Shown: piece by piece, positions 1 through 10,725 of the stretch
Numbering within the stretch: position 1 is the stretch's first letter
How the letters are laid out: each line of letters opens with the position of its first letter
Assembly: GCA_030374735.1 (NCBI GenBank)
Contig: JASCIV010000169.1
Span: 1 to 35,414, forward strand
Direction: 5' to 3'
Origin: Gracilaria caudata
Lineage: Eukaryota; Rhodophyta; Florideophyceae; Gracilariales; Gracilariaceae
DNA length: 35,414 nucleotides
Position numbers and translations under genes: made by a program
The notes under the pieces: model-generated
Database searches by the model: none
The model's input: the letters and a program-made list of their open reading frames with translations, nothing else
What the model was told of the DNA's origin: nothing

Positions 1-1330
1 GGACAGGAGGCAGGAATACCCATGAGCCTTGCCAGGAAGTGTACCCTTCCAACAAGGCTCCTAGCCCGAAACTATTATTGTTGTGCTCTCCCTCAATTGC
101 GCGTGTAAACGCGTTATGTTATGATATTTGTCTCGAATAGCCATTGCTTCGCATGCCTTCCATTCATATTATTCGCTGAGTGACGAGCCAGCTGCGCCGC
201 AGCCTGAAGAAAACTTTATGTGCGTTCCAATTTTGACAACGTATGATCATTATGTACAGCCCCAGTACTGTTGAAACTGATTTCAGTTCTCGTGCATATC
301 CGTTCCACTAAGAGCTCATATATGAGATCATTTGTAACTTCTGACATGACACTGTTAGGAAGCTAATTTCAATCTAATCTCTTTCATGTCTTATGCGTGT
401 AAATGAGGAGTCTGTCATAGAGTCCAGTCCTTGTATCTATGCGTTGTCTTCGCCGTTTATGTCCACACTTACTTCTATTTGAAAAAATGTCCGCAATCTG
501 TTAGTATCCGTCATCGTTCTTTACAACTGAAGAGCACCTTCGGACAGAACGGTACGCCTCTATATTGTTGGCCATCAGCAAAAAGAATCTGTAGGTGCTC
601 GTTTGCTTACATCTGGGTGACGGCAGACGAATGAAAATGAGCCCTGTTTCAATCGTATGCTCCTTCTTTATGAACTGCCAAGTTGCTTTATTTCAGAAAC
701 GCGTGACGGGAACCATTTCGAACATACTTGACAAGTGCTCATGCCGCCATAAGATGAAACTCTCGAAATGAGACCCTTTGGGTCGACAGAGAATGGAACA
801 AAAGCAAATCATCGTGTTTCTGTTTTGCCCTTACAAAATCATCCCCACTCGCCCCTCTCCCCCGTCCCCCCTCCCCTCACCCCTTTTTGATAGCGAATGT
901 ACTTCTCTCGAGATCTGCTCTGTTAATTTGGGATCTAGTCATACACAACAGCATATTCATGTCATTGTTCCCCGTCCCCTCAAACCAATTTCGACGGCAA
1001 GTTATCACAGGCCTCTATGGAAGTGTAAAACTTGCGAAAGGATAGATGAACAACAGCAGGGAAAGGGAGGTGGTCATTTGTCACCACAGCGTTGATATTG
1101 AGTTTTGAAAAGCATGTTGTTTCCTCCACCCACCAAAACAAACAAGGTAGCAAAGACAGATGCAGCTGTGTGATTGTAATCAGGTAGCTAAAGTATTACA
1201 ATTCTTGTAAGCACGAACTCCCTACAGCCCTTTTTTCTATTCCACTCAGTTGCGTACTGGTGAGCCAAGAATACAAAGATCAGACGGGCAACAGGTGCAA
1301 GTGTTTCTATTGCCGAAAAGTTGTCCAACA
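1..1330. other. Region without a supported gene
   Basis: I see only short open frames with no family resemblance. Position 778-1095 is an open frame of 105 codons, but it is proline-rich through a C-tract near 845-890 and looks like chance. No tRNA T-arm and no convincing splice pair was found. The region may be intergenic or hold a UTR of a gene outside the window. Confidence 0.5.
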
Positions 1331-1404
1331 CCCTTTTAAAGGTCTAAAGGTTAGCGGTTTCAAACCGCCACGTTGGCGTACACCGGGCCAGCAGCTAAAA
1401 AGCT
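1331..1404. repeat. Cluster of short palindromes
   Basis: Four short inverted repeats follow each other within about 75 bases: CCTTTTAAAGG at 1332-1342, GCGGTTTCAAACCGC at 1354-1368, CGCCACGTTGGCG at 1366-1378, and an AGCT-centred hairpin CAGCTAAAAAGCTG near 1391-1404. The first two are perfect around a single central base. The second recalls a tRNA T-arm, but no other tRNA arms lie around it. Function unknown. Confidence 0.55.
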
Positions 1405-1551
1405 GATCTATTTGCAAATGCAAAGGCAAGAGGTGTCTGTTTCCGTCTCACCAGTTTCTACCGTGACCGCCACAACCCGCTGGACTGTGTTACATTCGTT
1501 CACCTATTTCGGGGAAGTCACACATTCCGGGAGTAATGAAAAATCGCAATA

Positions 1552-1625
1552 TGTTCTATTGCGACAGTTTTGTGCAACATGTTTGCAGTTTTAGTAATGC
1601 GACGCAAAACTGTCTCAGTAGAACA
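1552..1625. repeat. Long inverted repeat, 21-nt arms
   Basis: Positions 1552-1572 and 1605-1625 are reverse complements at 19 of 21 positions, with a 32-nt loop. A second, exclusive hairpin pairs TCGCAATA (1544-1551) with TATTGCGA (1557-1564) and would consume the left arm. This could be a transcribed structured element, the ends of a tiny non-autonomous transposon, or a relic. No flanking target-site duplication was obvious. Confidence 0.6.
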
Positions 1626-1982
1626 ATACAAGTAAGAGAAGCCCTTGGCCCTTTCCGATATCTACATTGCATTTTATAGGCGTGACTTGATGATTCCTGA
1701 ATCCCCATTGGACAACATCAAAAGAAAATCTCACGCTGGTCATGAGTGTCCTTATTAATAATCCTCCAAGGTTAACGTACTGATAACAATAGATGTGCTG
1801 AAGCTTTTCGTAAGCACTGAAAGGAAGCGTGGTTCTCGTAAAGAAACCTTACACGATGAAGCAAACCGGTCTTGCGGCATCCGTGTAGGAAGCAAAGCTG
1901 TTCAATGCGATCAAATAAGAATGAAGGGGCACGTTATGCACTACAGATGTAAATGTCAATGGAGAAGACGTAAACCTCAAAG

Positions 1983-2962
1983 ATGTCCAACATTGCAACG
2001 AGAGTGGCGGCATATACAGCACGGCATCTGATTGAGTATGGTTTCTTGATTCACAACGTTGGCCAAGTTCCTCATTTAGTTAGGCATGGCCATCGTCATG
2101 ACTGTCATAGTTATCCAAGTGAGACAGAGCAATTTTTTGCTGTGTCAGACTCAGATATTGGTGAGCAAAGGAAAGGGTGGATCCGTGTTGACCATCGAAG
2201 TCTTTTGCGGTGTGTTGTACACAGCGCGAGTGGGAAACAGGATCTAGAAACTTTCTTGTACAGAGCGAGGCGCGCAATTGTTGCCTCTACAACTGCAGAC
2301 AGTTATGGGCAAGAGACGGGAAAGAGACCTTGAGAGTTGGAGTCTTTCACTCCTCGGCTCCGCGTTGTTCAAGCGCTGAAAGCCATAATGGCAAATGTGC
2401 AGTTCGGAAATTTCGTACAACTGCAAATCCACATCCTTGCTGTGCCCTTGCGTGGCATTCGTACCCTGGTACCACGGTCTTACCTCAACATTGGTGCCGC
2501 AATCAAGGGAGCATTCCCGCATACCCTTGTAGAGCACCACGAAACTCGTTCGCCATTATGGTCAATTCCTCGCAAAACTTGTTTCTCCGCTTCTACATAC
2601 TTCTAGTACTAGTACAGGGAGAACGCGCTGTTCGATAACTCAGCTATCGAAAGCTCCTTCCAACACATATGGCTAACACACAGTTGTCAACCTTCTTCTG
2701 GAGAAACCATGGTGGTTTCTCCACAACAAGGTTCCAAGCCCTCGCTGCGGCTCGTGAGCGATGTCTTGTGACTTTACTCAACGCCGTATCGTTGTTTCTG
2801 AAGAACAACTTCTCACAGCAATACCCACATATCGTCCTCGCGGACTCGCTTGAGCCCGAACACACACAACCTCCACCACATGGTAACACTACTAAAGTAA
2901 GAATGCTCTTCACCACGCGCAACTCTGTCATTGACTGTCATCCATGTGCTGGTTGTTTATAA
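1983..2962 (+). other. Weak open frames, possibly decayed coding sequence
   Basis: One frame is open from ATG 1983 to TGA 2331-2333 and then continues open in the same frame to 2606. A separate ATG frame of 97 codons runs 2669-2962. The peptides have mixed composition but resemble no family I know. The single in-frame TGA could mark a pseudogene, a missed intron or plain chance. Minus-strand frames are also open here (2080-2277, 2244-2540, 2644-2931), which lowers the case for coding. Confidence 0.2.
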
Positions 2963-3175
2963 CGTGACAAACTGACAGTCACTTCTTACTTCGCACATAA
3001 CTGCTTTCAACCGCTCGCCCACATGCCTCCAGTCCAATCCCTCTGACTCGTAGTGACTGTAAACACGCCCCTCCTCATGATATCTTCGTAACGTCTAGTC
3101 TTATGCGTCCCACAGCGTTCCGTATCGCTAGCAAAAGGTCACAAAGCAGTGAACGTCGGCAATCCCTACAACACG

Positions 3176-4316
3176 CTATGAACTCTCCGGCACACTTGTG
3201 CCTTTCGAGCTCACATTGCTCACTTTTTTCCATGTGCCGTCCATTTCCTCCTTCCAAAGAGTCACCTGATCATCACCACACGCTACACCAAGCACGCTTC
3301 CTGTAGGGCTCCAGCTTACCGACCACACAGGTGCCGGGAACAGATCGAGCTCCGTGGACGTCCATTCCGTCATACCATCCCCCTCCACTTCTTGACTCCA
3401 CACAACAACTTTCTTGTCCTGTCCAGCACTTGCGATAATAGATCGTGGCAGTCCAACGTTTGGCGCCCAAGCCACGCATCGAACCATATCGCGGTGTGCT
3501 TTGAGAACCTTCCCCTCTAGCACCCAGTTGTTCGAGTCGTTGTCAAACTTCCACACCTTCACCATCTGATCACACCCGCCTGTCACAATCCGCATAGGTG
3601 GCGGCGCAGCGCGTTCCGGCATCCACAGTCCACCCGGCGCAACAGCAGGAGCCCAAGAAACTGAGTTTGCTCCAAGCGGATGTGTATGTGCATGACCGCC
3701 AACAGATTCACTTACGCGCCGCTCATCCCATGTTCCATCCTGCAATCGCGTGCATATGGATACGAACCCGTCCGAGCTGGCACACGCAAAAATCAATCCA
3801 TATTCGCACGGTGCAAAGGCAACAGAGTTCACCGAAGAAGCGTGCCAGGAGTATTCGTAGTATTGTCGCCACATAGAGGGGGTATCTTCTATCCACACGA
3901 TGACTCGCCCGTCATGAGACGCGGAAGCAAGGAGAGGTCTTCCGTGACGGGTAGGATGCGCCCATGCTACCTGCCATACTGGACCTTCATGCCCCTCTAA
4001 TGTGGCCTCATGACGATGAGAGCCGTTTCTATCAACCTGAAAAATCTTGATGGTTCGGTCCGAAGAGCATGTTGCTAAGCGGCGACCATAAAAATCGAGC
4101 TGAGCGTCGTGGATCATATCTGCGTGGGAGGTTTCCACTACGGACTTTGGCGGGGTCTGCAAACGAGACGTTAGTTCCAGGCTGACGGAGTGGCGCGCGG
4201 GAGTGAAGTGATGGTCGTCAACTCACCGTTTGTTGACCAACAGGCGCGGAAACGGCACCGACGGGAGGCGGGGCAGCCATCGACGGCTGCGGCATCATGG
4301 GGGGCGGCATGGCCAT
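3176..4316 (-). CDS. SEC13: SEC13, COPII coat and nuclear pore WD40 protein
   Basis: Sec13 is a six-bladed WD40 protein that pairs with Sec31 in the outer COPII coat at ER exit sites. It also sits in the Nup84/Nup107 nuclear-pore complex. The main exon (4156-3176) carries the family hallmark near its start (ETSHADMIHDAQLDFYGRRL) followed by WD repeats to the end, for example LATCSSDRTIKIF and IASAGQDKKVVVW. That frame has no ATG of its own at the right place. A 70-nt intron (4226-4157) joins it in phase 0 to a 30-codon first exon starting at ATG 4316, in context CCAGCCATGG. The product is 356 residues. The first exon encodes a Met/Pro-rich extension (MAMPPPMMPQPSMAAPPPVG) that ordinary Sec13 lacks. 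The gene is divergent from the BT1 transporter. Confidence 0.95.
4157..4226 (-). other. Intron of SEC13
   Basis: A 70-nt intron read on the minus strand. The donor is GTGAGT, the branch motif CTAAC lies 13 nt before the end, and the acceptor is TTTGCAG. Splicing restores an ATG and an open frame, which is the main support. Confidence 0.88.
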
Positions 4317-4945
4317 GGCTGGAGAGCGGCAGCGACAGCGCCGAGCTGTACTCGACGGATGATCGCGAAAAGGCGGAGGCTGGGCTTACGCGGATGCACT
4401 GGTGGGGGTACGCTGATGGAGCCTTACGATCTAGCGGAATGGAGATAAACGCGATGTAGAAGCTTGACGCGCAAGGGTGAAGCGGGACTTCGGAAGAGGG
4501 GCGGTTGGAGGAGCGCAAACACGCGATGGTGGCGGCAGACAGTGCTACCGTTCGGCGGCACAAAGATGATTGCCCGCTGCCGAATGTCATGGTTTTCCGT
4601 TTTGTGTGCGTCGTCCGCGTGAGAAGGGCAACGTAGCTGCCGAGCAGCGTGGACACGTGACTGCTGGAGAGAGGAAGCGTCACACGTACTGTAAATTACC
4701 TTGATCAAAGCACCCCACCAGTCGACCCGACTCCCACGCCTTGCTCGCGCACGCGAATGCCTCGTTCGTCGTCATCTCGTCGCCGTCACGCCTTCAAAGT
4801 CGCCCCGTTTTCCAAGAGCCGCGTGCCGCTATCCCCCATCCAACAAGGTATGAGTTCATAACTTGCTCTGTGTCGCGTGTCTTGTTGTTGAAAGCGCAGC
4901 GCCTGCGGCCTGCCCTCGAGCTGATCTCGTCGAGTCGGCGTCATC
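4317..4945. promoter_or_regulatory. Divergent 5' region between SEC13 and the BT1 transporter
   Basis: About 630 bases separate the two start codons. The stretch probably holds both promoters and 5' UTRs. It also contains a possible upstream exon of the transporter (ATG 4757 to 4847, donor GTATGA). I saw no convincing TATA box. Confidence 0.4.
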
Positions 4946-6851
4946 ATGATTACCTCCACGCGCCAATTCGTCCAGTCAATCACACATAACTTTGGCTGGC
5001 ATTTTGCTTTATTACTCGCATCTGTTTATATTGGCTTAAAGGGGTTTATATAGTGAGTAGAAATGCGCCAACTTTCGCGTTTCAAACACGTCACCACAAC
5101 AAGTGCGCTAACACCGCCGCTTTTGAGTCTCGTCATGCAGCCAGCTTGCCATTAATGCTCAGCTTCCGTTCTTTAAATCGCTCGGCGTCACCGGAGATAA
5201 GTACCAGTCCTTTGGTACTGTTGCTCAAACGCCTTGGGCGCTGAAAGCCGCCATCGGCCTCCTGTCCGATACCGTTCCCATTTGGGGATTCCACAAGAGT
5301 TCATATATTGTGCTTGTTTCGGTCGCGGGTACCATAGCGTTTTGTGTTTTGGGTAGCATACAGTTCACCCATGTTCTCGCACCAATTGCCGCATTTCTTC
5401 TCCTTTTAGGCAATCTACAGCTAGCTGCTGTAGATTTGCTGTGCGAAGGCAAATATGCCGAAATGATGGTTGCGAAGCCGGAGAGCGGGAGTGACCTTGT
5501 ATCATATGTATGGGGATTGTATATGATAGGTACTTTTTTCGGGTCTCTCATTGCTGGGCCGATGGCGGACTATTTCAACCCGCGCTACATCTGGCTCGTT
5601 TGTATACCTTTCGCCGCTCAAGTAGTATTTCCCATTCTAGCTGGATGGCTTCCGGAGGAGCGATTACCCCCAGGAGAGCGTCATGTACGAGTGGACAAGA
5701 TTCGCAAGCATCCCGACTTGTTCAAGTTGTCGGCCGTGATGACTCTTGGAGCAGTAGCTGTCGGAGTCTCCGCCCTTCTTGGCAGCGGATATATTCAGTC
5801 TATTGTGTCCATCACAACCTCGCTGATGCTGTGCATTCTTGGATTGATGTGGCTACCTCGCATGCTTGGTCGAGCCAATCTGTACATGTTTCTCAGTAGC
5901 TTGTTGTACGTTTCCTTGCCTGGTGCACTTGATTACTGGTTCACAGGCTCGGAGGAGTGTATACCCGATGGACCACACTTCTCCTTCACTTACTACGTAA
6001 CTTATGCCTCATTAGTTGGAAGTGTCGCTGGCGCCGTTGGTGTTGCTGTGTTTCAGCGTTTCCTTAGCAGAGGAAACTTTCGCACAGCCTTCTGGACCAC
6101 AGGTCTTGTGAAGCTGGCTGCCTCAGTTTTTGACATTGCGATTGTCAAGCGATACAATATTTCTGTGGGAATACCAGATAAGATGGCCTTTCTGCTAGGA
6201 GACGCTATCATATTCCAACTCGCAAGCATGTTGGATTTTATGCCCGCAGTAGTGCTAACTTCGAAGGTATGCCCCAAAGGTATGGAAGCTAGTGTCTATG
6301 CCTTGCTTGCTTCATACCAGAACTTGGGAAGCAACGTTTCCCGAACGCTTGGAGTCGCACTTATTGACCGGCTCAAGATCAAAACAACAACACCATGTGA
6401 TTTTACAAATCTGCCAATGGCCATTGTCATTGCTCACGTTTTGCTCCCGCTTCTCGTCTTCCCGCTCGTTTTCGTTTTGATCCCCAACGCTAAAATGACA
6501 GATGACCTTGTCGAAAACATGGACGAAGAGGTCGGCGCACAATTCGTTCGGGTTCCTTCCGAGGAGGATATGGAAGAACTCGAACCAGAGGACAAGGATG
6601 TGGCAAGAGCTTCGTCAGTCCCAATTCAGCAGAGTGTGCCTCGAGCGGCAGCAATCTCGGTTGAGGCTAATCCGACACGGTATAACAACGACCAGTCGTT
6701 CGCTCACAGCAATGGAGACGAATCTGTGGTCTCCATCACTCCAGGGGCACATCCGCGACAGGAGACCGCAGCTCCATCACAAATGATGGAGTTTCCATCA
6801 AGTTATGTCGATGAAGGGGGAGACGAAGATATATCTGAGAAAAAGCAATAG
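4946..6851 (+). CDS. BT1-family folate/biopterin transporter
   Basis: A polytopic membrane transporter of the BT1/FBT group in the major facilitator superfamily, which moves folates or pterins; the substrate here is unknown. The family start region is clear once an 88-nt intron (5053-5140) is removed. Exon 1 (ATG 4946-5052) gives a helix ending YIGLKGFI, and exon 2 continues with LPFFKSLGVTGDKYQ and TPWALKAAIGLLSDTVPIWG, the classic BT1 motifs for the first loops. About twelve hydrophobic segments follow, then a hydrophilic acidic tail of roughly 110 residues from about 500 to the end. The product is 605 residues. An alternative first exon (4757-4847 joined to 4935) keeps the frame and would add a basic Ser/Arg-rich N-terminus. 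The gene is convergent with the SDR, 217 bases away. Confidence 0.9.
5053..5140 (+). other. Intron of the BT1 transporter
   Basis: An 88-nt intron: donor GTGAGT, branch motif CTAAC at 5107-5111, acceptor ATGCAG. It splits a Tyr codon (TA|C, phase 2). Without it the reading frame hits a TAG at the donor and a TGA at 5124. Confidence 0.88.
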
Positions 6852-7068
6852 AATCATAAACTCCTGCAGTTTTGTTGTGCTTGGGGATCAAAGTACTGAC
6901 TAAGAATTCCGGTATCCGCAACTCCTGATTTTGTAACGTTCCGACTTTGATAGCATGGCTTGCTTTCGATAAAAGAACACTTGAATATCACTGATACATC
7001 TTAATGCCTAATCATTAAGATGCATCATTTGCGCTTCGTTATTTCACAGTGTTCACTGAGAGCGTAGC

Positions 7069-8175
7069 TCACTCAAAGAAACTATTTTTCGTTACTTGGA
7101 GCATATGCCTAGTCAACCTGCGCAGGTGGCATTCGCCGACTTGCCGAGGGGTCGAGGATGCTTTGATGGTCACAGAGTCCCAGAAGATGTTGTCAGACCT
7201 CAGGGTTCCGAGAAAATCTTGTTGGCTTGACCGAGACCTTGTCGTATCGAGGAAACGGGAAGCTTCTAAAACTTGAAGAATTCTTAGGGCCGATGTTTCA
7301 ACATCCCACGCAAAACAGGACACAAAAAGGCGAAGGATTGCACCTACGACTCCCGATTCGTTTTTGTACAGATTCGTAGCAACTACGCCGGGATGTATTA
7401 CAATACAGGGCTTTGATGAGCGCGTTCCCCAGTCAATCATATGCACCAAATTGAGTATCTTCGAGAAAGGGTACGCCGCGTAAGGCGACTGGACAGTAGT
7501 TAGTACGCAACACCGTCCGAGTTTCGGAGACACTGCCTGGGATGACGAACCGATGGCTATCACTCCGCTGAGTACGCTGCCGATAGCCTCAATGAAAGCC
7601 ATCGGTAGAAATGTGTTTATCAAGAGGGTCCGCTCTACCGAGTTGGAAGTGTTTCCTATAGTCGGGTTGTAAACAGCTGCACAGTGTACGAAAATTACAT
7701 TGCGGTCCGGCGGTCTGTTTCCTAATACGGTTATTAGCTCACTCGCAGTTGTCATGGTACTCTCAGCTGATTCGAAATCAATGTTTAGCATCGTATATCT
7801 GCGGTTGAACACAGGCCGGGGTTGATATCCGAGGGCTATCACGTGAGCCGAAGTGGAAAGGAAATGGCGCAGTAGCTCACTCCCGATGCCTGACGTAATG
7901 CCGCTTATAAGGATGATAGGCTTGTGCGTATCAATATCCTTGAGCAGCCGAGTGATATGACCTTGGTCAGTTCGAGTTGTAGAAAGCAATTGACGCAACA
8001 ACTCATACACCCCGAAGAGATATAAGAGTAAGAAGTCGAGGATCGTTCGAAATCTTGATGCTCGAAGAGTAACCGTGGAATTGCACTGTGAACATCGAAG
8101 CGGGTTTTCTTTCCTGACATGATGCGCCAGAGTTTCCCTCACTTCTGACGCGGGAGAATTGAGGAGATCTTTCAT
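7069..8175 (-). CDS. Short-chain dehydrogenase/reductase, membrane-anchored
   Basis: An NAD(P)-dependent oxidoreductase of the SDR superfamily with a Rossmann fold. The cofactor motif is SGITSGIG at residues 91-98, the catalytic Ser lies near 210-212 (GSSSQ), and the YxxxK pair is Y235/K239 (YPFSK). The HPG turn typical of the family is at 261-263. A hydrophobic stretch at about 44-60 ahead of the fold suggests an N-terminal membrane anchor, as in retinol-dehydrogenase-like and other lipid-acting SDRs. The substrate cannot be told from the sequence. Start ATG 8175, 368 residues, no intron needed. Divergent from the CCB-type gene. Confidence 0.87.
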   Translation of the reverse strand: MKDLLNSPASEVRETLAHHVRKENPLRCSQCNSTVTLRASRFRTILDFLLLYLFGVYELLRQLLSTTRTDQGHITRLLKDIDTHKPIILISGITSGIGSELLRHFLSTSAHVIALGYQPRPVFNRRYTMLNIDFESAESTMTTASELITVLGNRPPDRNVIFVHCAAVYNPTIGNTSNSVERTLLINTFLPMAFIEAIGSVLSGVIAIGSSSQAVSPKLGRCCVLTTVQSPYAAYPFSKILNLVHMIDWGTRSSKPCIVIHPGVVATNLYKNESGVVGAILRLFVSCFAWDVETSALRILQVLEASRFLDTTRSRSSQQDFLGTLRSDNIFWDSVTIKASSTPRQVGECHLRRLTRHMLQVTKNSFFE

Positions 8176-8803
8176 GCTGGTTGTGAGTGGGTTAGTCCAA
8201 AAGAAAGTCCGACGGGTTATTTCGGAATTGCCGTTTGGAATATAGTGTTCTTAAGATGTTAGTGGAGAGGAACTTGGAGTCATATCAAAGTACCGCCGTA
8301 AAATCCAGGAGTCTCGGCAGCCGGAATGAGACATTGATCCCGAGAGACTATCGGTAGGTATGGGTCATCGGAGGGCTGTCGTCTCATTCGATCACTGTTC
8401 CTGTCCTGGCGATGGCGCATGCGTCGTTCCTTGCCCGCGTGTCTGGTAAACGTTTTGAAAGCATTGGGAAACAATCTGTTTCGAGACTGTAGAACTTACT
8501 CTGGGCCCAGAACATGTAACCTATGCTGCATCATGCAATGATTGTAAAACATTCCGAAGCTTGATCGTCAAAAACCTAAATGCAGGGCGATACTCGTTTT
8601 GACCCCGAGCAGCGAGATAACGCATGAATGTTCATACACATTACAAGGGAATCTCGATAAAGCTGACTATATCGCCACCCGCGCGTGATTGCCTGCCTCT
8701 TGTTTATTAACTGCAGCCAAGAAGAGATTTTTTGCGAAGGAAGTTGAGTCAACACGACAGATTTCAGGCCAGGTTTAAGAGCTCCCGAGTTTTCACCGTA
8801 ACC
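8176..8803. promoter_or_regulatory. Divergent 5' region between the SDR and the CCB-type gene
   Basis: About 630 bases between two outward-facing start codons. No gene, repeat or clear core-promoter motif was seen. Short frames here have no family resemblance. Confidence 0.35.
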
Positions 8804-9636
8804 ATGAGAACATCGTTTATTCACAACGCAGTGCTTAGGCCTTCCATGTGTCGTAAGAGAGCACATATCGAATTGCAACGAGCCTCGGTAAGGATGGAAG
8901 TCAACTTTGGCCGAGTATCCCTAGTAACAGGTGGTTGTCTTCTGACGGGATTGCTTGGAAATCGGTTATTGTTGACACCATTGGATGGCCTCACAGCCAC
9001 TCAATCGAGAGCTGATCTTCTCGGTGTAGCAGCGAGTGCAATGCTGATTCTATACGGACTAGCAAGAACAGAGGTCTCTGAAAGACGAGCGCGAGTGGAG
9101 ATGGGTGGCGTGGAGGTCAGAGCGGGGTTTGAGGGTTCCCAAGGTGTAGATGTGGAGCGCGGGTCTCGAGCTCTTCTTGAGGGAGTTCAGGGCGTCAAAA
9201 GTGTCGCTGTCGTAATTGATGGTAAGGGAAGATTCTTTATGGGCAAGTTCAGAGAGGAACTGCCAGTTCTTCTTCTTGAGAAGGAGGGTATCATTTCAAA
9301 GGCGCTGAAGTCCGGCAATCGCGCATATTTGGCTGATATGAAGGTGGTTCCAGTGCGAGAAACTGAGTTTGGGTTCCTCCCCAAAGAATGTCAGGTATGT
9401 AAGCAATGGTACCACCTAATTTCGTTTGTGAAGACCCAATGGGCTGTTAAAGTTCCAGAGAGGTACTGACATTCTTCATGAGATAGTCTGTGCTTGTTCA
9501 GCCAGTGAACGAAGATATATGTGTCGTTGTCGGCGCAGATCGTCCAAGGCCATTCACAGGACAAGACTTTGGCTGGGCTCAAGCCATATGTGATCGAATC
9601 GGGGCTTCTTTGGTTGATTATGGTAAGAAACCGTAG
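8804..9636 (+). CDS. CCB2/CCB4-family cytochrome b6f assembly factor
   Basis: CCB proteins of this family work in thylakoid or plastid membranes, attaching haem c-i to cytochrome b6 during cytochrome b6f assembly. Start ATG 8804 gives a basic leader of about 30 residues that could be a plastid transit peptide. Two hydrophobic segments follow (about 37-54 and 71-87), separated by the family hallmark TATQSRADLL, and then a soluble domain with the NRAYLADMKVVPVRETEFGFLP stretch split here by family-typical spacing. A 92-nt intron (9395-9486) is needed to reach SVLVQPVNEDICVVVGADRP. I end the gene at TAG 9636, giving 246 residues. A second intron (9623-9711, donor GTAAGA, acceptor TACAG) is also in phase and would give a 275-residue form ending at 9812. 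Whether it is nearer CCB2 or CCB4 is undecided. Confidence 0.85.
9395..9486 (+). other. Intron of the CCB-type gene
   Basis: A 92-nt phase-0 intron: donor GTATGT directly after a CAG codon, branch motif CTGAC at 9466-9470, acceptor GATAG. Reading through it gives an unrelated peptide and an early TGA; splicing restores the family C-terminal domain. Confidence 0.85.
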
Positions 9637-9812
9637 AGCTCTTTGCTTAAGAACCCCTCCCTCGAGCTCAAAGTCGAGCGAACTTTTGTGATATATCTCG
9701 AACTGGTACAGATATCGATTTTGCGGCCCCGCTCTCGTTCATTTTGGAGCTTTGTCTTCCTCCAGCATGGCGATCTTTTTGGACAGTATGGCGAGCAAAG
9801 GTTAAATGTTGA

Positions 9813-10725
9813 GAGACGCTTCTTCAAAAGGAAAGACAGAGAATGCTACTGTGAAACATCACAAGACAAACCATTTCAGTGTTCGGCCTTTCTCGGGAGA
9901 GAGAACTATCCCTAATGCTGATTGCACCATGCTATCTTTGCAAGCGAAAATATGGTGTCCACGATGAAGCAGGAGAAACAGTTGACGCCATTAACCCTCC
10001 AAAGCCGACAATTACATAATACAGGTAGCCTGTTATTGAAAAACAATGAATCGATCTATCATGATGAAGGGTGTTTTTGGCGAGTTTGAAAGGAGCTTAG
10101 GGTATCGGCTACAAAGAGGTTTGTCAGGTCAGTTTGACTCTTGAGAAGACAAGGTTATGCCCTGTACTAGCGAAAGACTAAATTTGAAGATCGTGACCAC
10201 CGCTTGCACCTGCCAGCGCACAGGCAGGCACAGGAAGAAACATGCTCCGCAGCGCGATACTGTTTCCTTCTCCTACTCGGAAGGGAAGATGATCTACTTA
10301 AAAACTCAAGGGAGATTTACTCAACAGATGGGTTGACCGCAAAAGTCTCCAGGAAAGTTAGTGGTGGTGGTTGAGTGTGTCACTAGCTGGTAGAGGATAC
10401 ACCAACGTTAAATGGCCTGCTCGTGATAAATCGAGGTGAGGTTGAAATCGTGAACTCCATAATGAGAGCCACAAGCTGCGTATAATTCAAATTGTTCAAG
10501 GACAAAACTTGAGATGAGCCATCGTAAACAGATGGAAGTCAGATCAGAACTCCACAACAAAGATATAATAAGATTGAAAGAAAGCCGGAGGCTTTCACAG
10601 AATCGTTAATGGAGGGGAATGCTACGCGTCACAAAAACGCACAATGCATTCACGCACAATCAAACTGTTCAAAAGGGGTGAGGACCTACCCAAACAGACT
10701 GGACAAAATAGAGCGTGTGTGTTGG
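9813..10725. other. Region without a supported gene
   Basis: About 0.9 kb between the convergent CCB-type and carrier genes. No family resemblance, RNA gene or clear repeat was found. It probably holds the two 3' UTRs and spacer. Confidence 0.45.

Noticed and set aside
1345..1375. T-arm of a tRNA
   Set aside because: The palindrome looks like a T-arm, but no anticodon or acceptor arms can be formed around it.
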